From Struthio camelus (Eukaryota > Chordata > Aves > Struthioniformes > Struthionidae), in the NCBI RefSeq assembly GCF_040807025.1, contig NC_090943.1, forward strand, positions 142,744,264 through 142,808,263: a stretch of 64,000 bases of DNA, in the 5' to 3' direction. The notes under the pieces were generated by a model, which saw nothing but the letters and a program-made list of their open reading frames with translations, was not told the DNA's origin and did not search any database. The position numbers and the translations under genes are program-made. Of the stretch, positions 42,401 to 52,430 are shown piece by piece (position 1 is the first letter of the stretch; each line of letters begins with the position of its first letter).

Positions 42401-45400
42401 ATTTTGGCATGTAATTATTGGAACAATTTTCAGGTGAAACAGGACTGAGAGCATTAGAATTGATGCAATGTGTCTGAAGTTTTGTTGTTAAAAATATAGA
42501 TTCTTATCAAAACTTAACCCTTTTGCATAAAAAGAGTTAATTTCAATGAAATTTCTTCTGGAATAGGTTCAGAAAGAGAGTTCTTACTTTGTCTTTTGTA
42601 ATGAAAGATTCTGTTTTCAATCTGACATGCCTGTGTTCTAAAAAAGTCAGCAAAAGATAGTGAAAATATTGTAAGTTCAAAAGGTTGAAATTTAATTTTA
42701 ACATTTTTATTCACCTGAACTAAAATTAACTGAAATTTTTGCTTTACATTTTTTCTCAGATTTTAATCGTTTATTCTGATTACCTAAGAGACAGAAAAAC
42801 ATTTTTTGCCCAGTCAGGTATAGGCTATAATTTCTAGTTTTAATATAGCTAATGTCTAATTGGTATGAACTCGCATAATTGAATGCTTAATATCTTTATA
42901 CTATACAAAACCACACAGTTTCTAATCACTTTCTTCTTTTGCTTTTCATTTTCTTAATGCAATCTACTATCAACATGTGTTCTTATTCCAGCATAAAGGA
43001 AGGATTTTGACCATGAAATTTCAGTTACGACATTGAACAGAATCTGCTTCCTGACCTGATCCCTCCTTAAACGATATTACCAGAGAACCAGTAGTTCACA
43101 GTTCTGGGTTTCTTCAAATGCTGGTAGATTTCAAGATACCCAACTCTTAAAAATCTACGGTTGTGGTAGAAAAACCCTGAGTCTACTGAAAAACTATTTC
43201 TAGAGGTATGCAGATGCAACATGACAAATGCTAACGGATTGACTCTGATCTCATATTTCACTGAGTTAACTGGTGTTATTGAGGTTTACGCTGAGATAAG
43301 AATGGGAACTTTAGAATTAAAGACTTATCATATAAGAGTACTGTTTAATAAAACAAAATATGTTTTCCCGACAAATCATCCATACATTTGTAATGTCAAT
43401 AGACTTCTCATACATTATGCACTTACATCCCATCATTTCATTTATTTATCAAAAGTTATTCATATAACAGTATTAGCTCCATGTATTTAATCAAAATTTG
43501 AAATCAAACCATAGTTTGTAAAACAAGCTGAAAACACATGAGCAAAGTGCATAAGACACATTTTCTACAGTTTCAATAATTATAATCAACTACAATGTTC
43601 CTAAATCTACTAATCAGAAAACAAAATGACGCTAAAGGCAAAAACAGGCTATCTCATGGAAAAGCTCCTCTAGCTGTAGCAAAAGCTCAGAAATTAGAAG
43701 TTGAAATCAATGGAAGTAAGTCCAGCTGCACTTATGGTGCATAGAACAAAACACGAGCCCATTACCAATACCAAATTCCAGTGATAAATTGAAATCCAGG
43801 CTGGTCCCCAGAGTCTGAACATGGTAAACGAACATTTTATAATGAAAGATTTGATCACTCCTTTCTAGTTCTTTCCGAATAAGGCTAAATTCTTAGTCAT
43901 GTGAAACTTGGAGCAGCAAAATACTCAGTTTCAGAAGGCATATCTGTGCGTATAAATAATAGTGTGAGTAGCAACAGCTGGATCTGACCAAAAATGGCTA
44001 TGGTCTCAATACCAGCCTAACAACTGAGACCTACGTAATGCATTTCCAATGTCTAAAAGTTTCATAAATAAATAACAAATTCATAGTTCACAGTCACATA
44101 TAGAGAAAGTTTATATTAACTGAGGTGTAGCAAGGGAAATCTAATTTAGTTTAATCCAATGCTACTTTTAAACCTACACAAAATATTTTTTCTGAACATC
44201 AATAGTGTAGGGCCCTAACTTTGAAGAAGTTTGAAGAATTAGTTAGCTTGAAGAATTCATATGAATTAAGTTTCATTAAAGGTCAGTAAAACCATGGCTT
44301 GTGAACGCATTTAACTCGTTAGCAGTTCGCAGGCATCTTGAACTGGGTGGGAAACCTCTCACCTATTTTTGTCGTACAAAAAATTAGGTATGTAGTCTCA
44401 GCTGGTTATTTAGTCTCACTCAGCAATCAGTGGAGATAGAACTGCCTAATTACATACAAGTAATTCATTTTGTCCCTAAAATACATGTGCTACTTCCACA
44501 ATGGCCTGGTATCTCCAGAAGATGATCCACTTCACCTAGCTTGGACATTTTTTTGAGGATGTGATGAATCACCCAATAAACATTTCCCTCTTTCACCAGG
44601 GACTTCAGATGGAGCATAGTCAATCAGCTTGAATGAGACACCCTAACTTACCCCTATTTTCTCTAGACTATACAAGTTTGGGTATTAACCCACAGAAAAA
44701 TACAAAATAAACTCTTCCTGGCCATAATGCATATGGAAATAAAAAGATTAGTTCTGGTGATCAGGAGCCACTTTCTCACACATGAGCAGGTTGCTAGGAG
44801 TCAGCTGATGTTTGACAGCTTGCAGATGCTGGCAGCAGCCTATGTAACCTATTGCATGCTTTGCAAAAGCCTTATAGCGGAATCTAAAGAAGGCTGAGAC
44901 CTGAGTTTCCAAGAGGCTGAAAATACAGGAACAGGGAGTTGTGGCAGGCAGCGGGCACAAGAGGGAAGAGAACTATGGGAAAGTTGGAGCTATGGGATTG
45001 AGCTCTTGACTGAGGATGCAGACCAGAATGTGCTGGTGGAGAGGAAGAGGATATGACTGCCACATCAGGTTATTGGAGCTGAATTCATAGGATCGGACAG
45101 TTAGGTTGCATAAATTGAAACAGATAAGGCTATTCCACTTAAGGTAATGCCACAACAAGTAATACCTGACTCTGCAAATTACCCTGAAGCTATTAGCAGC
45201 AGAAATGAACTTTCAACAACCTGCTGGTTTTTGTTCTGCAAGTTAATTGTATTGTGCAATATCGTGCAAATTCCTGGCCACTGCAACGAATTATCACATC
45301 AGCTAAACATTACTTTTCTCCACAAAAGATAGGAAATACAAATTCTCAAAACTATCTTTGTTACTTTTTGTCATAAAATAGTTCAGCTGGATTGGAGGAA

Positions 45401-45884
45401 CAGAGAATAGAGTCATGAAAAAGGGCATCCAGTGGCTAAAAAGATGCCTATTTTAATACCAAATACATTATGTTGTAGCAAATGTTTCACGTTTCCATTC
45501 AAATGCTGAGTAGCAAAGTAAGTTTTAATACCTATCTTGGTCCTAACACTAGACTTCTTATCCTGGTAACATTACTCTAAATATTAGGAGAAATTTTGCC
45601 TCGATGGGAATGCAAGATGAGATCTTCTGATGTACAACTGAACCTATTAAAAATAACAGCACTAAGACCCCAAGGAAACAGAAATCTCTCTTCCTTTGTC
45701 TTCCACACAGCCATTAGACAGAATTTTGCAATAGCTATGTACTCAGTCTTTCCCTTTCAAACTCATTTTATGCTACATTCCACTTCAACATATTAAGCAT
45801 ATACATTCCTTGTTTCCTTACCTGACTCCAGATCACCTGAAGAAGAAGCCAAGTTAGGAGTGCAGGCACAGAAAACCAGCCCAT
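21217..45884 (-). CDS. MEP1B: Meprin A subunit beta, astacin-family membrane metalloprotease (14 coding exons; last exon not found)
   Basis: Coding exons in transcript order: 45822-45884, 41065-41083, 40833-40883, 40683-40726, 39564-39642, 38562-38679, 34119-34297, 32789-33007, 29964-30116, 28964-29179, 26568-27035, 24698-24880, 23892-24168 and 21217-21418. All borders are AG/GT, and the phases join into 757 codons without a stop. Predicted protein: signal peptide 1-21; propeptide to Arg63; mature astacin domain from Asn64 with zinc motif [15 protein letters not shown] (His154, Glu155, His158, His164) and Met-turn SVMHY at 209-213; MAM about 260-430; MATH/TRAF about 431-597; Thr/Ser-rich stalk about 605-660; EGF-like 669-704; transmembrane helix about 714-739; basic KKKY tail. 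Meprin beta is a type I membrane zinc endopeptidase of intestinal and renal epithelium that prefers acidic residues near the cleavage site. The protein is longer than human (701 residues), mainly through the stalk. All catalytic residues are present, so the gene looks functional. Confidence 0.96.
23892..24168 (-). CDS. MEP1B: MEP1B exon 13: Thr/Ser-rich stalk and start of EGF module
   Basis: Encodes residues 599-690. After [10 protein letters not shown] a run of about 45 residues is dominated by Thr, Ser and Pro (for example [22 protein letters not shown]), a typical mucin-type O-glycosylation substrate. The first EGF cysteines ([12 protein letters not shown] and VC) follow. The human counterpart of this linker is only about a dozen residues. 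The frame across the repeat is open and both splice sites are canonical. Confidence 0.94.
24698..24880 (-). CDS. MEP1B: MEP1B exon 12: end of MATH/TRAF domain
   Basis: Residues 538-597. [34 protein letters not shown] and [11 protein letters not shown] match the C-terminal part of the meprin TRAF-homology domain. AG acceptor and GTATGA donor; phase 1 in and 1 out. Confidence 0.94.
26568..27035 (-). CDS. MEP1B: MEP1B exon 11: end of MAM and most of MATH/TRAF domain
   Basis: The largest exon: 155 codons plus split codons, residues 382-536. [20 protein letters not shown] and [20 protein letters not shown] match the MAM end and linker, then [14 protein letters not shown] and [14 protein letters not shown] match the TRAF-like domain. 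Several N-glycosylation sequons (NVT, NLS, NFT, NTS, NGT) are visible. Confidence 0.96.
28964..29179 (-). CDS. MEP1B: MEP1B exon 10: MAM domain, second part
   Basis: Residues 310-380. [30 protein letters not shown] and [11 protein letters not shown] match the MAM core used in meprin dimer contacts. Borders are AG and GTATGG, phase 1/1. Confidence 0.95.
29964..30116 (-). CDS. MEP1B: MEP1B exon 9: MAM domain, first part
   Basis: Residues 259-308. [20 protein letters not shown] opens the MAM domain, followed by [20 protein letters not shown]. The acceptor has a T-rich tract; the GTATGA donor is at the low-coordinate side. Confidence 0.95.
32789..33007 (-). CDS. MEP1B: MEP1B exon 8: C-terminal half of astacin protease domain
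   Basis: Residues 186-257. It carries the Met-turn in [13 protein letters not shown], whose Tyr is the extra zinc ligand of astacins, and ends the domain with [20 protein letters not shown] and Cys257. A split Ser codon links it to the MAM exon. Confidence 0.96.
34119..34297 (-). CDS. MEP1B: MEP1B exon 7: astacin active-site exon
   Basis: Residues 126-184. [20 protein letters not shown] is followed by the complete astacin signature [20 protein letters not shown], with three zinc histidines and the catalytic glutamate. The exon is in phase with both neighbours. Confidence 0.97.
34298..38561. other. MEP1B intron 6, non-coding
   Basis: A 4.3 kb intron. Open frames of 100-115 codons at about 35.3-36.4 kb on both strands have no recognisable domain and no splice partners, and I regard them as incidental. 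Confidence 0.6.
38562..38679 (-). CDS. MEP1B: MEP1B exon 6: N-terminal astacin domain
   Basis: Residues 87-124. [19 protein letters not shown] and [19 protein letters not shown] match the meprin beta catalytic N-lobe, including the first domain cysteine. Phase 1 in and 2 out. Confidence 0.95.
39564..39642 (-). CDS. MEP1B: MEP1B exon 5: propeptide/mature junction
   Basis: Residues 60-85. Reads [20 protein letters not shown]. Activation by trypsin-like cleavage after Arg63 would give an N-terminus of [10 protein letters not shown], the position used in mammalian meprin beta. Confidence 0.94.
40683..40726 (-). CDS. MEP1B: MEP1B exon 4: propeptide
   Basis: A 44 bp exon encoding [14 protein letters not shown], the conserved propeptide segment FEGDI. 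AG acceptor and GTAAGT donor. Confidence 0.94.
40833..40883 (-). CDS. MEP1B: MEP1B exon 3: propeptide
   Basis: A 51 bp exon encoding [16 protein letters not shown], the acidic propeptide start. The intron to exon 4 is only 106 bp. Confidence 0.93.
41065..41083 (-). CDS. MEP1B: MEP1B exon 2: 19-bp micro-exon
   Basis: Encodes ATPETT plus one base, directly after the signal peptide, like human ATPE. Borders TGGCCAG and GTGAGT are canonical, and the length is exactly what the frame of exon 3 requires. Confidence 0.88.
41084..45821. other. MEP1B intron 1, non-coding
   Basis: The largest visible MEP1B intron (4.7 kb), AT-rich, holding the MIR-like SINE near 41.5 kb. No other gene or complete element was recognised. 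Confidence 0.6.
41525..41645 (+). mobile_element. MIR-like (CORE) SINE remnant
   Basis: The plus strand contains CCATTTTAAACCTGAGGATG, CATCACACAGCGAG and AGAACCCAGGTCTCCTCAGA followed by CCCAGTCAGTGCTTT. These correspond in order to the MIR core and 3' portion. Divergence is high, as expected of such an old element in intron 1 of MEP1B. Confidence 0.75.
45822..45884 (-). CDS. MEP1B: MEP1B exon 1: signal peptide
   Basis: ATG at 45884-45882 opens 21 codons reading [20 protein letters not shown] and Gln, a short N-region and hydrophobic core typical of a signal peptide, then GTAAGG. An ATG ten bases upstream in another frame meets a stop after about a dozen codons, so the chosen start is the one that joins exon 2. 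Confidence 0.88.
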
Positions 45885-45918
45885 GTTGTCATCCAGTCAA
45901 CATTTCAGATCAACTTGG

Positions 45919-45925
45919 TATTTAA
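45919..45925 (-). promoter_or_regulatory. Possible TATA-like box of MEP1B
   Basis: TTAAATA on the minus strand, 35-41 bases upstream of the MEP1B start codon. If it is used, the 5' UTR would be only a few bases long, so an additional upstream non-coding exon or another start site is equally possible. Confidence 0.3.
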
Positions 45926-45962
45926 GGCAGTAAATATCATAAATCAAAACCTTTGTCCCTCC

Positions 45963-45975
45963 ATCAACGATTAAC
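45963..45975 (-). promoter_or_regulatory. HNF1-like site upstream of MEP1B
   Basis: GTTAATCGTTGAT resembles the HNF1 palindrome GTTAATNATTAAC, with an intact left half and a degraded right half. HNF1 factors drive many intestinal and renal brush-border genes, so the location is sensible, but such matches are common in AT-rich DNA. Confidence 0.25.
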
Positions 45976-46129
45976 TTGCCTACCTTTTGTTGTCTTAAAA
46001 ATTCCAGTAAGTAAAGTCCACCATTACTATATTAAGATAACTAACATATATTTTAACTATTTATAAATACTTCTGTGGGGAAAAGAAAAATAAAAAGGAC
46101 ATAAATGGATATACAGGACGACAGAAGGA

Positions 46130-46382
46130 AATGGAAATACAGGAGGAAATGGACACAAATTGAAATACAAGAATTTCCATTTAAACATAAGGAAAAGCTT
46201 CTTTACTCTAACGGTGATTAAACACTGGAATAGGTTGCCCAGGGAGGTTGTGGAGCCTCCATCCTTGGAGATATTCAAAATCTGGCTGGACATGGTCCTG
46301 GGCAACCTGCTTAGAGCACAGGGTTGGACCAGATGATATCCACAGGTCCTTTCCAACCTAGACAATCCTGTGACTCTGTGAA
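46130..46382 (+). mobile_element. CR1 LINE 3' end fragment
   Basis: Contains AGGTTGCCCAGGGAGGTTGT, CTCCATCCTTGGAGATATTC, GGTTGGACCAGATGATATCC and TCCTTTCCAACCTAGACAAT, and ends in the characteristic short repeat TGTGACTCTGTGA. This is the CR1 3' UTR and terminal octamer-type repeat. It is truncated at the 5' side, as is usual. It lies about 250-500 bp upstream of the MEP1B start codon. Its antisense gives the 149-codon open frame at 46,057-46,506. Confidence 0.93.
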
Positions 46383-49300
46383 TAAAGCTGGCACTACGAG
46401 CTTTTGAATGACCGAAAAGGAATAAGAATCTTGGGTGATAATAAATTAATATGTTAATAACTACGTATTTTTTCACAGAAAGTGATTGTGGTAAATGTGT
46501 CCACATTAAAAATATCTGTCAAAATTTCAAGATCTTTGCATTAGAAAAGACAATACCATTTCTATTTTTGATACATGTGAAACATTGTACTTGACAGTAA
46601 GTCAGACAGTAGTATTCTTCTGGATTATTTATAAACTCAGTACAGATTAATTTACAAAATGTCAAGAACGCTGGACTACTTGCATTGTCTGTTATCGTTT
46701 GGACTTTCCGTTTCTTCCAAACTGAAAGTCATGTCCTCTAATTGCCATAGAATGCTGAAATTGCCATGGGTTCTTTTTATGCTTAAATTGAAGGTACTTG
46801 TGGTGACTGTACGATGACTTGGCTAAGCTTTCCCTTTCCCTGACCAACTATCTGGTTAGGATTTCATAAAAACTATAATGATATTTAGATTTTATATTGT
46901 AAACAGACACTTCCTTGAAGAACAGACTCTGAAATGATAATATTACAGTCAATAACATTTCTCAAAGTATTTAAAGTATCAGAGACGATGAAAAAGAACT
47001 GGTTGATCCTAAGTAATGAAGACACCAAAACAATTCTAGCTGCTCAGACCCATGCTTATTTTATTGTTGACCCACTGAAAAGCAGGAATTGTGGATATTA
47101 TTTTTCTCAAAAATTTAGATTTTTCTTTTTTAGTTACCTACAAAAGTACCAATAAATATTGTAATCCTCTATTTGCTGATAATAATTTTGTCAACTGTAA
47201 TCAAATCAGTGATATCTGAAAGGTTGAAAAGGTTCCTGCAAGCTCAGCAATCCTTGAATTTTGTATGCTGTCACCTTCAGTTGCTGTGTGATGACAATTC
47301 ACCCTTTGGAGGCTCTCCAGCTTAGGTTGGCTACATGTATATTAGCAAGTAGTTTGATCCAACTGGAATAGATATGCAAATTGAAACAGCTGGTGCTAAG
47401 GACCTGGCATTTTTCCTATACACATTTCAAAAGGTTTTAATTCAGACCAGCTCTGATCTGATCCTGGGGACCGAACGTCAGTGGTGGCAACTGGACTGCA
47501 TGAGGTGGGGATCTTAAGTACACATTCTGATTTAGATTCAGCCAGAAGAAATTCAATTTGCACGATCTGAAACTGCTCTGTGACATGCACTAAAGCAGGG
47601 TAAGTGGGGATGATGATGACACTTGCGGAAAAATAGACTCCTGATCCAATAATAGGCTACTGTCACTGCTGCCATTATTCCTTGATTATAATATATTATA
47701 GGTGTTTTCTTGAGATGGTGGAATGTAATGAGCCCAAAAGGACTTGCACATCTTTTAGTCCAACCACTTGCTTTTGGAAGAAAGCCTAGAAGCCTGTTTT
47801 TCTACTTCTTCGGTCCCTTTAGCATGCAACTGATGAAGACAATCTGCTTCTCAATTTCCACGTCCCCACTTACAAGATGCAGCAACCAGCACTGAGACCC
47901 CGCATCCAACTTCTCTGCAACGGGACATACGAGGATGATTCTCCTGTCACAAACAGAGGCTGAACAAACCTCTCTATTATGACTGTTGTTGCTCTGAGGA
48001 CTGGCTAAAAAGTGAGCTATCTAGAGAAAACATTATGAAGTGTTGGGATTGGTATATGGTGATGCCAAACAGCGAAAGCACTGGAAGAAGATATACACTA
48101 ATGTTGTATTGTTAAATACAGCCCATATACATGTTTTTCCTCCAGTTCATGCTGCTTTTCAATCAGTTCAACTAATTACAGTTTTGACACCTTAACAAGT
48201 TACCTGTTATAATCAAGTAAGGCACACAATAGAGTATTAAACAATATATGAACAACAAGGTGTCAGAACTTTCAAGGTGGAATTTCTTGGCATAAATTTC
48301 ACTGTGTTCCCCCATGAAGTAGCTAAACGGATTGTTAATGTGTTGAGAAAAAGTGAATAAATAGATAAGCAATCTTAACGAAGTTTTTTTTTTCCAATCT
48401 AATCACTGAAGAGCTTTTCTACTCTCGTGACCACATTCTCTAAAACAATGTACCTCTTGCGTTATCACTGACTTACTGCGTTCAGCCAATATACTTATCT
48501 CTTACTTTCCATAAAGGTTTTGCTATGTAGCTCTTAGTATTTTTCATCTTTAGAGTAAAATGCAATGGGCCAAATCAAACTTCTAAGACCAAAGCCCATG
48601 TAGGGTATATACGTAAGAGCCTAAGCAAATGAGTATTACTGGAGAAGAATTCACAAAAGATAGTGCAACTTATTTGAACAGATGATGTGCATTTTCAGAT
48701 GCACAAAAAGAATAGCACGGTCTTAGATTATGTCTTTGTTCCTCAGTTAGCTAGGCACATAACAGCCAAAAGTAGCACAGGACCTTTCTTCATATTGTTA
48801 GGGACTTTATGTTGACCTGTGGACCAAGGATGTTTGTTCCATTATCATTTTGATCTGCAGGCAGAGTCCACAAGCGTTCTGGCTCAAGCTGTGCATTTGA
48901 GGAAAAATAAAAACATTAAATACAAAGCAGAGGGAGCAGGTCTTTAGCTGGTTGATTGCTTTCCCCCTTCTTATAATTCTTTGCCTTGAACATGTTTCAC
49001 AACTTTTATGGGTGCTAAGCTGTCTAATGAGCCCTGAGTAACTATAAGAGACACCTGCAAAATCTGAGCTTTTGCCAGACAATTAGATTTCTTTCCCCAT
49101 AGGCTCAAATGCTTCCCTGCTGCTAGTACGAGCAACTAAAAAGGAAAGGCATCAGAAACCGATGTGGAGGTTGGTGCAGATCTCCCGCAATGACCACTTT
49201 GATCTCCTGCTGAGCTCACATCACTAGCAGTAGGCAGATGGGCAACACCAGGGAGCAGACTGCACCTTCCCTTTGGCAGGCGTTGTCTCTGGTCTGCACA

Positions 49301-52300
49301 GTACCTGGCCCACTAGGCTGACGCTGGCACCTGCAGGCACTACTGCAGCCCAACGAGTAATAATACTGCAGTTCTTATCCTGAATAAGGAATGTACATCA
49401 TGCATTGCCCAGTGCAGATGCAAAGCTGCATATGCTTTCGTCTGCTTGGTAAAGCCATGTCTGGGGATAATGAAGAAATAATAGAGGAAATAGTAATGCA
49501 GCTCCTGCTTTGCTTGCCAATGTTGTTTTTAAAAGCTAAGGAAACTTAATTTCAAAATACAAACTCAAACCATAGAACAATTAAGAGTGGCTCTATATTG
49601 ACAGGGATTTTGTAGCACATTTGGTCTGTATTCCTCCTATTTGTCTGATTAGTTTTGTTGCTGTTCAGTATTTTAGCCCAGATGCTTTGATAATTTTGCA
49701 ATCAGTATGTTGCTCTGCTTGGTGAACAAATGTGATTCATGATTGCTTGTTGACATTTGGGTGGGACCTGGCTGATCATGAGCTTCGAGGAGAATTTCAA
49801 GTGATAGGAATTAATTAAAAACCTTGAAAAGAGCTGGCTTACAGAGCATTATGTACCCCACTTAGCAGTGCTTATAGACCAACTGTTAGAGTGGGAGGAT
49901 ATTCAAATAGTCTGTGTATTATTCTCAGCAGTTTGTTCCTTGCACTGTCTCAAACCTCCTGTGTTATCTTATCCAAATTAGTTTCACTTTTTCAGTTCAT
50001 CTCCCAAATGGTGTAATACGGCTGTAGTATCTCCTTAATTGAATAGGGAACAGCACCAACAGGGTGTCTAGATAGAGGCTGTCGGATAAACCTGGAAGAC
50101 TGAGAACCTCTCAGTCAAACCCAGAATGTTTCAGGCTGGACACCTAAGTATTTCAAATCAGGAAACTCAAAGGCTTATAAACCTGGAATAACATTTGCAG
50201 CATAATGTAAAAAAGTGAAAATTGTAACCAAGTACTCCATCTTCTTGCAGAGCAGCAAACATGACATGATGCTTTCATGAGGGGTTTTCAAGAAAATGCA
50301 ACAAACCTTCAGTTTCCTCCTGCTACTTAACTACAAGGAAATTAAAAAGCAACATTAAAAAGCAACCAGTAGGAGTTGGGGTGTGCAGCATTTCATCCCT
50401 TACTGCTTACTGTCACTTCAGATATGTGCTTTAATCATTATCTTCTCTTTTGTGTGATAGTCTTTCACAAATTAGATAATTACCTAAAACGGGATTACAT
50501 CTCTCCCTCTTCCATTGGAATCTGAACCTGCCTGACATGTTTTTACACCAGCATATTTTATGGTAAACATTAATCAGATTACAGTGTGAAAAACACTGTG
50601 GCTGGTGTGCAGCCCTAAAGTGGCTGCAGTTAACCACTAAATATCATGCAACTACAGGGATACGTAGGTCGCTCTGTGACAATGGAGCATGAGCCTTAGC
50701 TAGGAGAATCCATCTCTATTTCAGAGGCTTGTAGCAGCCCCGAACTACTGCGTGTGCAGCCAGAGGAGCGTTTATAAGACCTAAGTAATAGCAAGGGATA
50801 CTGAAGCGTACCTGTATTTGGCACCAGGCAGATCTCATCACTCCAGCAGCTGTGAAAGGTTTAACTCGCACATAATTAGCTAGGTCGCTGACATGTGTGC
50901 AGGTTCATCAAGCAAGGAGCCAAAACGATCAGCAATAGCCCCACGGCTCAGCATCACAGAATGCAGTAGTCCTCAGATGCCCCCTTGTGACTCCTTTGTG
51001 CATGACAACATCGTAATTTTAAAGATGACCTCTAAAGAATGCATTTGGGGAATGAAGAGACTTGCAAGCATGCATTCAGTTGGCATGAATATGCTACATT
51101 TTATGTTCACTCGTGAACCTGAGGGCACTCAGTGATTTCCCGGTAGAGTGCTGAGTGAGTACAACTTACTTGCCACAGGTAATAAAACACATCAGTAAAT
51201 CCATAAGTTTGAGGTTTTAAAGTAAATCAAAAATATTCTTGCAGTAGATTTGAATAATTCCAGTAACTCTCTTACTGCCTAAAACATAAAAAAAAAGATT
51301 TATTACATTATATGAAATACTTGGATAAAGACATCCAATATCTAGAAGTGTCTAGGAGCACAACTACTTAGTGAATTAGCATCTTTAACTGTTATACTTA
51401 CGTAGAGACAACCCAAAAATACTCAGTGCCCTCTTGTGGCTTAAATTATGAAATTAAAAAAATTCATGGAAAACTATTAAAGTTTGAACACTCTCACAGC
51501 TGACGTGACACACAAGTGGGATCTTATGAGACACTACTGCCCACAGTTATCTTGGAGGGGGGAGGGACACACGACACACACCACTTACTTACAACACACA
51601 CCTGCAAAAACAGAACATCTAAAGCAAGGTTTTTCTGAAAAACATCTATTACCTTTGAATAGCTGGTCTGCATGAGATACTTTGGTTTTTTACATAATCT
51701 TAAAGTCTCCCCCACAAAAAATAACAATAAAGAAAGCAAACGCTTCTAGCATTCAGAAACTTTGAATCTAAGATCTGACAACTGCAAACACACATTCTGA
51801 GAAATATCATCTCCTCCAGTCATAGAAGTAAACTTAGCATGCTAACTCGGAAAGTCAGTGATGCTAAGTTTCTTAGTTTAGCCCGGAGGCCCACATCAGC
51901 CCCAAGATATTGAGGGCAAAGCCAGACGACCTCATGAGACATAAGGAATATGAGAGGACACTTAGTTGCTAAATAATATAATCTTAGTTATTTAATTGCT
52001 GATTACTTTAGAAGACAGGAGGGACAGTAGGAAGCAAACTTAGATGAGGAAACTGGTGAGAGTTGCTACAGGGAAAGACATACAGGGAAAGAAAGGAAAG
52101 GAAAGACTAAGACCCAGAAAGAGAACATAAAATAAAGTAATAGTGAGAAACAGTTTTATCAGTGACTAAGTGTCTTCATAACCATAAGCACATTCATAAA
52201 AACAGTATTCTGTCACTAAGCCATGGGAAATTACTTTTGGCTTCATGGCACTGAGGAACGTATCCTAAATGTATACAGAGCATTTCAGGCTAAGATTTAA

Positions 52301-52340
52301 AATTGAATTAGATGCTTTCCACAGAATGCATTCAGTACTG

Positions 52341-52430
52341 TTTTTTTTTTTTTTTTGCTTTTGTTTTCCTAATAGCTTATAGGAGTGTGTGTGTGTGTGT
52401 GGAGGGGATGTTAAATAAAAAAAAAAAAAA
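52341..52430. repeat. Cluster of simple repeats: poly-T, GT dinucleotide, poly-A
   Basis: A run of 16 T (52341-52356), eight GT units (52386-52401) and 14 A (52417-52430) lie within 90 bp. Confidence 0.93.

Noticed and set aside
46057-46506. 149-codon open frame on the minus strand
   Set aside because: It is largely the antisense reading of the CR1 3' end; the peptide follows from the repeat sequence.
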